Of a DNA stretch of 15,246 bases, positions 8,216 through 15,246 are shown piece by piece. Below the pieces are notes generated by a model. That model was not told the origin of the DNA, searched no databases, and was given only the letters and a program-made list of their open reading frames with translations. The number at the start of each line of letters is the position of its first letter. Position 1 is the stretch's first letter. Origin of the DNA: Spirogloea muscicola (lineage: Eukaryota; Streptophyta; Zygnematophyceae; Spirogloeales; Spirogloeaceae); the NCBI GenBank assembly GCA_009602725.1, contig WELB01000024.1, positions 210,434 to 225,679 of the forward strand, given 5' to 3'. The position numbers and the translations under genes are program-made.

Positions 8216-9008
8216 CCAGAAGTGTCGGAATGGCAATTTGCGCGCAGGAAAAGAAAGAAATAGAGCATGTTCCAGTCCAGGTAGTAAGAGCCTGCGGTGG
8301 CAGTAATTGTCACCCAGCCATGCCACGAATCAATATGGTCCACATGCAAGCCCCTAAATATTGGCACAAACCACTTCGCAGAACAGGCACCTTACTGTTG
8401 GCCACACAGCAATGCCTAAACACAGACGCAAGTCGTAATAATCAGCAGTTGGAAGGGGTTGCGATCATCTGAGGTGGCAGCCAAGGCACGGCCAGCGTGC
8501 ACATGCAAGACAAATGGAGCAGCCAGCCCCACAATGCATACCACCCCCCTCATGCCCCCACGATGCCATGCCTCTGCTCCACTAGCATGCCGAACGCAAG
8601 CACCACCACTTATCTGCTCATCTCCTGTGCATATGTATGGTTGGCGAAGAATGACCTACATGTAAGTGCTTATTATGTCCGCGGCGCAGGACGCAGGGGC
8701 GTCGTGCGGCCAGCGGCAAAGAATGTTATGGGGTGCGACTCTCAGCAGCGGCTCTCCTTCGTGAGAGCCGCCTCTAGCCGCACCCTCAATCAAATAATAA
8801 AGAGGCCATGCAGGACAAGCTCCGCAAGGCAGCTACAATGTACTCGAGGACTGAAAAAATGGGCGCCAGCAGCCTCCAGCAGAGCGAGAGAGACTGCGAA
8901 GCCACTCGGCCGTTCTTGGCGGCACTTCTATCTGTACAACGCGAGGCGGCTGAAATCGAGGCGGCTGCCCAACGAGGCAGGCTCGCAACAAGGTCGTAGG
9001 TGGGCTTG
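8216..9008. other. No supportable gene; 3' flank of the receptor kinase gene
   Basis: Open frames on both strands here lack coding-like composition and recognisable motifs. The part next to 9009 is expected to hold the 3' UTR of the minus-strand kinase gene. No clear poly(A) signal is visible on that strand. Confidence 0.5.
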
Positions 9009-12000
9009 TCACTGCGAGAAAACCCTGGCAGGGTCGATGCCTCGTGCAAACTCCTCCAGGTTGTACATCATGTGCACGACCTCGGCCATGCTCGGCCGCT
9101 GAGTGGGCTTCCACCGCGTGCACAGGAGGCCGACCTTCACAGCGGCCTCGGCGAGCTGCAGATTGTCCTCCGCCTCGCCGCCCAGCAGCCGGCTGTCAAT
9201 CACCTCCGCCCTGCCTCCCTGCTTCTGCAGCTTGAGACAAACCCAATCTGGCAGGCTCTCGGCCTCACCCATGCCGTCTGTGAACTCGCGGTCTGTCGGT
9301 GCCTTGCCAGTCAGCAGCTGCAGGAGGACGATGCCGTAGCTGAACACATCGCTCTTTGCTGTGATCCGCCCAGTCTGACCATACTCGGGGGCAAGGTAAC
9401 CAATAGTTCCTGTTTGCAGCAACCACGCAAGCAGCACAAATGGGGGTCAGAATCTAACAGTCAGAGAGGCAAGCATATGTCAGGGGCTGACAGCGACCAG
9501 ATAGGTGGAGGCGTCCCTATGCACGTCCGCACGCTTCCCCTTTTTCCCAGTCACAGATGCATTATTGATAATGCCAGGAATGCTGCGATTAACCACAGCG
9601 GCATGACATACCAGAGACGGCAGTCGACATGTGGGTCTCGTGTGGATCGATCAGCTTGGCCAGGCCAAAGTCAGAGACATGGGCCTCCATCTGCTCGTCA
9701 AGGAGGATATTGGACGGCTTGACGTCCCTGTGTACAATCCTGACCTTGCAATCCTGGTGCAGGTACTTCAGGCCCTCCGCGGCTGTGAGCGCAATCTTGT
9801 ATCTCGTTTGCCAGGTATTAAACTCGCCAGCCTGGTCGCATGAAGTCCCATGAATGAATCCAGACAGGCTGCCGCGCGGCATGTAGTCATACAGGAGTAG
9901 CCTCTCCTGGCCAAACTCAGACGAGTAGTAGCCCCTCAGAGCCACAAGGTTCTTGTGCCTTGCCTGTCCGAGCGTCTCTACCTCTGCTAAGAACTCCTTC
10001 TCGCCTTGGTCGCTCTTCATCTCCAGCTTCTTCACTGCCACCACCAGGCCCCACGCAAACGTGGCTCTGCCCATCCCAAGAAAACGTGATGCCGAGGTCA
10101 GCGACGCCGAGATGTAACGGGCGGACATCCCAAGTGTGCAGATCGTCATTAAGGCCATATGCCCTCCTCATACGACATTGAAAACCTACGGCCCACAGTA
10201 AAGAGGCAAGATCAAGGCCTGACCAGGTTCTGATTCCAGCAACGGCAAGCACCTGTAGACAGTGCCGAAGCCGCCCTTTCCGACAATGTTATCCGAGCTG
10301 AAGTCATCGGTTGCTTGGAGCAACTCCTCAAATGCAAAGCTCCTCTCCCCGGGCTTACTGAAGAGCTTGAAGTGGCCAGGCCCCTTGGCAACCCCTGCAC
10401 CTCTGGCGTCGCCATTCTGCAGGGTGCCGCTGGCCACCCTTACCATCCTGGACGGCGAGATTGGTCTGGTCACACCGCCAACCCTCTCGCTGACCATCTT
10501 CGGCCGCCTCCTGGTCCTCCACAAAATGAAGAGGAGGAGAGCAAGCAGGATGACAAAAACTGCTCCAAGAGTTGAGGCCAGTACAGCTGCCGCCGTGTTG
10601 CTATTGTCATGGTGGCGCAGGGATGGCGACGGCGGCGACAGGGACGGAGGTGGGCTGGGCGGGCAAATGGTATTGAGGGGGGGGCCACAGAGATATGGGT
10701 TGTGTGCAAAGGACGAGTTTGAGAAAATTGTGAAATTGTTCTGCGGAATTGGGCCCGAGAAGTTGTTGTAGGACAAGTCGAGGTACTGCAGGAAGGCCAA
10801 TCTTGAGAGGCTCTCAGGCAAGTAACCTGCGCACACAATAGCCAAGGGCAACAGTAAACAAGGAGGAGCACCTGGAAGAGGATATAACAATCCCCCTGCT
10901 TGGAGGGAAGCACTTTGCGCCAGGGCCCACAAGGTCAGCGCTAAAGAACAGAAGCATAATCAGCAGCGTGCTGCAACAGAGCTGCAACATCCCAGTAATG
11001 CATCCCAGCCCTGCAGTGGTCGATTAAGTCAGCCACTGTGCAGAAAAAGGTTCAATCCCTCACCGCCCAGGTGGTTATGGGCAAGGTCCAGCCTCTGAAG
11101 AGAGAGGAGCTGCCCATAATCATCTGGAATGCTGCCTTTCAGCAGATTTTGTCCAAGGAGTAGAGCGTTCAAGTTGACCAGATTTGAGAGCTGGCGGGGC
11201 AACCGGCCATGCAGAGCATTCTGAGCAAAATTGAGGAAAGAGAGGTGATGGAGGTAGGCCAGTGTTGTGGGCAGACTGCCTGCAATCTGGTTCTCCGAGA
11301 TGTCCAAGGAGAGAAGGGATGTCAGGTTGCCCAAGGATGGCGGGACAAGCCCCGTCAACGAATTGCCACCGAGATCAAGAAAGAGGAGGCTGAGGCAGCC
11401 GCCCAGCTGCATTGGAATCGTGCCGCTCAAGAGGTTTCCTCGAAGATTCAGCTGATTGAGATTAATCAGTTGCCCTAGCTGTTAAGATAACAGATGCAAT
11501 ACAAGGCCAGTCCAAGTGTGCTGTCAGTGTCCCCGATAGTTCAGAATTGCTCAGATATAACTGGGTCAGTAGTGTCTGCTGTGTGAATGTCTATCTCGCT
11601 GCCATAACCTGCTGTTATCAGCCTTGTGAGAGCTTTAGGAGAGTAGGCCATTTGTGCATGATCTCAAATCAAGCATCATGCAACAATTGAAGCAATGGAT
11701 GCGTCCTTCCCATTCAGAGGGCGCATACCCTAGTGGGAATTGAAGAAGTGATTCGATTAAAGTTCAGGCCGAGCTGCTGCAGAGCAGAACAGTCTCCAAG
11801 TTGCTCTGGGAGAGGCCCAGTCAGGCGATTGTTATCTAGGATGAGCATCTGGAGGTTTGACAACTTCCCAAGCTCAGCTGGAAGGTGGCCATCAAGACTG
11901 TTCAGCAGGGCGACGGAGTAAGTCAGAGAGCACCTTGACTATCAGACACAGGGACCCTGCTTGCTGAGAATCCGATTTTGATTCCATGTATGGACACACT

Positions 12001-15000
12001 CAAAGTACATGCAAGCAAGGTCACATGTGCAGCAGACAGTCAAGTCATGCTTGCAAGCTCAGCAACTGTGGCATCCATTTGTTGTGAGAATGGCATACCG
12101 GTTGCCACCAAAGTCAAGGACAAGCATGTTTGAGCACGAAGTAACCCCGACTGGGAAAGGACCCGAGAAATTGTTGTTGCTCAGCTTCAGGATCGTGAGG
12201 TTGTGCAACAACGTAAAGTCAAGAGAGATTTGCCCAGATAACATATTGGAATGAAGGTCCAAAACCTGCAACACGACCACAGGAGGATCTTAGGCACACC
12301 GGCCTAGCTCATGGAACTTTGACACAGTCACACAATAGGCCTGGTCATCACAGTACTGCACGTTGCCAAGCTTCTGGGAGAGGTCTTGTTGCAACTCTGA
12401 GCTTTGGGTTTCAAGTCTCTTGCTGATGACTGACTCTGCCAGAGCAACTAAGCTGATGGAAAATGGAGTGAAAGTGACAGGACCTGAAGAAAGCGGCAGT
12501 TTGCAAGTGCCAGAGGGATGCTGCCTGTCAAGCTATTGTTGAAGAGGTACACGTACTCAAGGAGGGGCAGGTTCCCAAGCTCAGCAGGAATCTGCCCCTC
12601 CAAGAGATTGTTCCCAAGTTCCAGAGACACCAGACCGCTGCAGTTGCCGAGCTCAGGCGGGATGCTCCCGTTCAGGTTGTTGTTCAGGAGGAACAGAAGC
12701 TGCAGGTCTTGAAGGTTGGCCAGCTCAACCGGAAGCGGGCCGGAGAGGGAGTTGTTGCTGGCCACGAAGGAGTTGAGGGATGTGCAGTTGCCCAGCTCTG
12801 GTGGTATAGGGCCTGACAGTTGATTCCTGAGCAATGCACACGACGCGCTGCTGAGTGAGTCACATTCTACCAGAGATCAAGCACAGTGGTTGCATCAAAG
12901 GGAGGATAATTTTGCTTGAGCAGTGCAAGTTAGGGATGGTGGTAGCGAGGATATGATGTCTCGATGAGGAGGCATCGCCATCGTTCGTGTATTGTGGGCA
13001 GGCAGGGAATGCTCGCTCACCCGCCAACGTCCAAGATGACGAGCAGCTGCAGCAGGCCCAGCTCCTTCGGAATCTGACCCGTGAGGCCGTTGGTGGACAG
13101 GCCGAGGGACCTGAGCTGGGAGCAGTTGCCAAGCTCTGGGGGGATCTCCCCCTCCAGGTTGTTGACAACGAGGGAGAGGTCCTCCAGGTTGGACAGCCTG
13201 CCAAAGCTCGGCGGGATGGGGCCGCCCATGCCGTTGGAGGCCAGGTCGAGGCGCTGCAGAGATGTGCAGTTCCCGAGCTCCGAGGGCAGGCCATCGGAGA
13301 GGTAGTTGTGCGAGACGACGAGAGTCTGGAGGCTCTGGAGCTGTCCAAAGGACGCCGGGATGGCCCCGTTGAAGCCATTGTACGAGACTTGCAAGAGCTG
13401 CAGCGAGGAGCAGTTGCCGAGCTCCCCTGGAAGGGGCTCTCCTCCCAGCAGGTTCTGGGAAAGAGTCAGGGACTGCAAGGACTGCAGGTTGCCGAATGTG
13501 CGAGGGATGTTGCCGGTCAGAGAGTTGTTGCTCAGGTCCACGGTGGTGAGGTTGGCGCAGCTCCCCAGCGTTGCCGGGATTGGTCCTTCGAGCAGGTTGC
13601 TGCCAATGGAGGAGTGTGCGAGGATCAGCAGCAGACATGCAAATCTAAATGCTTGTAATTCTGCACTCATTGTGGACTGTAAAGTGCACACCACCTGTAA
13701 CAACTCAATTCAGGAATCCCAACAAGCCTGCTCATCGAGCTAGTAGATTCTGGAGGCATATGCCCGTCTAGCTCATGGCAGCCGTGCGCCGGCAGCAATT
13801 ACAGGATACCGACCCTGTCAGAAGAAGCTCAGTGAGTCCAATGCAGGAGCCAATGGTGTCGGGGATTGGCCGGTTGAGAGCGTTGTTGCTGAGGTCCAGG
13901 ACCTGCAAGCAGCACAGGACTTGTCTTTTAGTAACGTCTGCACCATTCGCGGGTATACATCAATTGGGCCCATGAACAGGCCCAAACGTGGAGCAAGCTG
14001 CCTTGCCAGAGAGAAGGGTCGAGCAGGTGTGAAGGGCTGCCAGGGAGGACACCAACCTCTAGTCTGTGGAGTTGGCCAACTGCTTCCGGGATGGACCCGT
14101 TGAGAGAGTTGAGGCTGAGGAGCAGGGACTGGAGGGCAGGCAGCTGAAAGAGCGCCTCCGGAAGTGGTCCAGTTAGGGAGTTGTTGGCCAGGTTGATGTT
14201 GACTGCCAGGCGCAGGTTGCCGAGCTGTGCAGGGATGGGGCCTGAGAAGAAGTTGCTGCACAGCCCCGGAGCTCGCGGCGCGGCAGCGGTGTCAGGAGCC
14301 GGGACTACGAAGGGGTCCAGCATCCAGCTCGCAGGCGACTGGCTGAAGGCCCTTGCACAAGCGAGCCGCCGAAAGCCCACGCCTGTTGGCCCTGGAAGCC
14401 TTTACTACATGAGCAGTCAGCAGCCGAGCCGGGAGGGCAGGGACGCGGGCCTGCTCACTTGCTGAGGTCGAGCGTGACCAGATGGCTGAGGTCGCCGAGC
14501 GCCGGCGAGAGGTGCCCCGCCAGCTGCGCGCCGGTGAGGTTGAGGCCCGACACGGGGTGGTTCAGGTGCCGCACCGCAGCCGGGCTGCAGGCCACGCCGA
14601 TCCACCTGCCGCGCCGCCAGGCATGCCCAAGCCAGAGCTCGAGGCCGTCGTCAGCTGCACAGCAGCCAGTGCTGGCCTGGCTGCGCCTGCCCAAGAGTTG
14701 CCCCGCTGCTCCACCACTCTGCGCCCTTGCCCTGCCTCCCAGCGCCACTGCTCGCGAGTGCTGCTGGAGCCGCCCCAGGTGCGCACTCGAGGCTGGCCTC
14801 TCTCAGCTGGCGCAATGGCAGCTCTCCTCGTGGCCCTGCTTGCGCCGGTGAGCTGAGCTCGGCGCACCGGCCGGCCCTCCAGACGGGCACCTCGCGGCCC
14901 GGGTTCTGGGTTCTGGCCAGCCGGGCGGCCATGCCTTCCCCGCAGCCCCTTCAGAGGAGGCTGCGGCCCGGAGCCCGCGCCCGGTGCCCCGCCCGGCCAG

Positions 15001-15157
15001 CGCGTCGCGTCGCCGCCATGGCGGCGGGCTGGACGCTCTGTGCGAGCCCAAGCCGAGGTGGAAAGGCGGCGGCATTGGGCTCTCACCCGCAGGGCGCGTC
15101 CACCTGGTTCACGTCCCAGTTGCCGAGCTGCCCGCGCGGGTCGCCGGCGACGGCCGC
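9009..15157 (-). CDS. LRR receptor-like serine/threonine kinase, EMS1-like layout (5' exon missing)
   Basis: Exons, in transcript order, are 15157-15087, 14605-14459, 14255-14057, 13902-13814, 13599-13021, 12826-12484, 12265-12099, 11897-11729, 11478-11064, 10826-10253, 10066-9612 and 9409-9009. All introns are GT-AG and in phase, giving 1202 residues to a TGA stop. Residues 1-30 are an LRR N-cap (DPRGQLGNW, DAPCGWIGVAC). Thirty LRRs of about 24 residues follow, then a C-cap (NPYLCGPPLNTIC), a Pro/Ser spacer and a membrane helix at about 804-828. The kinase domain has the Gly loop VGKGGFGTVYR, VAVKK (K930), HRDVKPSN (D1032), DFG (1050-1052) and GTIGYLAPEYG. It is an RD kinase and looks active. 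No island domain interrupts the LRRs, so it is not BRI1-type. Length, LRR number and juxtamembrane sequence resemble EMS1/subfamily X, which binds small secreted peptides or proteins; that placement is tentative. The frame upstream of the first visible exon meets a TGA without an ATG, so the signal peptide lies on an exon outside the window. Confidence 0.93.
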
Positions 15158-15224
15158 CTGCGGGGGGGAGAGGCGCGAGGGAGGCCGTCAGCGGGGCGAG
15201 CAGCGGGGAGCGGCGGGGCAAAGC

Positions 15225-15242
15225 CGGCGGCGGCGGCGGCGG
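15225..15242 (+). repeat. (CGG)6 trinucleotide repeat
   Basis: Six perfect CGG units lie in the intron or 5' region upstream of the first visible exon of the receptor kinase gene. It is a simple repeat, common in GC-rich plant 5' regions. Confidence 0.85.
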
Positions 15243-15246
15243 AGGG

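Noticed and set aside
8497-9102. Plus-strand open frame of 201 codons
   Set aside because: It overlaps the end of the kinase gene in antisense, and its upstream part has low-complexity composition without motifs.
12987-13658. Long plus-strand open frame of 223 codons
   Set aside because: It lies exactly antisense to the LRR exon 13599-13021; the opposite frame encodes clean LRRs, so this is a shadow of repetitive GC-rich coding sequence.

Overview
This is nuclear DNA of a streptophyte, most likely a land plant. Two multi-exon genes with GT-AG introns can be reconstructed junction by junction with reading phase kept throughout, and one encodes a plant-type leucine-rich-repeat receptor kinase. 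Both genes start in very GC-rich exons and become more balanced toward the 3' end. I cannot name the species. A non-seed plant is a guess, based on the first gene having a bacterial-type cell-wall amidase domain, which would fit a lineage that keeps plastid peptidoglycan.

Region 1-3946 (+ strand): a gene of at least 14 exons. Its second half (about residues 310-500) is, on my reading, an Amidase_3 (N-acetylmuramoyl-L-alanine amidase) domain with all four expected metal and catalytic residues. Its first 300 residues are an unassigned, probably beta-rich region. The frame is open from base 1 to the first ATG (67), so the true start may lie outside the window. Region 3947-4904 is probably 3' UTR and intergenic sequence, with an AATAAA at 4801.

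Region 4905-5636 (- strand): fragments of a probable small intron-containing gene that I do not recognise. It converges on the amidase gene and is preceded by GC-rich trinucleotide sequence, an ambiguous base (N) at 5745 and a run of 12 C.

Region 5829-8080: no convincing gene. It holds a cluster of about ten diverged copies, in both orientations, of a repeat about 75 bp long with a hairpin core, plus a short tandem repeat, a perfect inverted repeat and a possible decayed reverse-transcriptase fragment. Nothing else supportable is seen from about 8215 to 9008.

Region 9009-15157 (- strand): a nearly complete LRR receptor-like Ser/Thr kinase gene of 12 visible exons. It encodes 1202 residues: the end of an LRR N-cap, 30 LRRs, one membrane helix and an RD-type kinase domain. 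The layout resembles EMS1-type receptors. The exon with the signal peptide is beyond the right edge. The genes show no functional link to each other; the window is an ordinary gene neighbourhood with a repeat island between genes.
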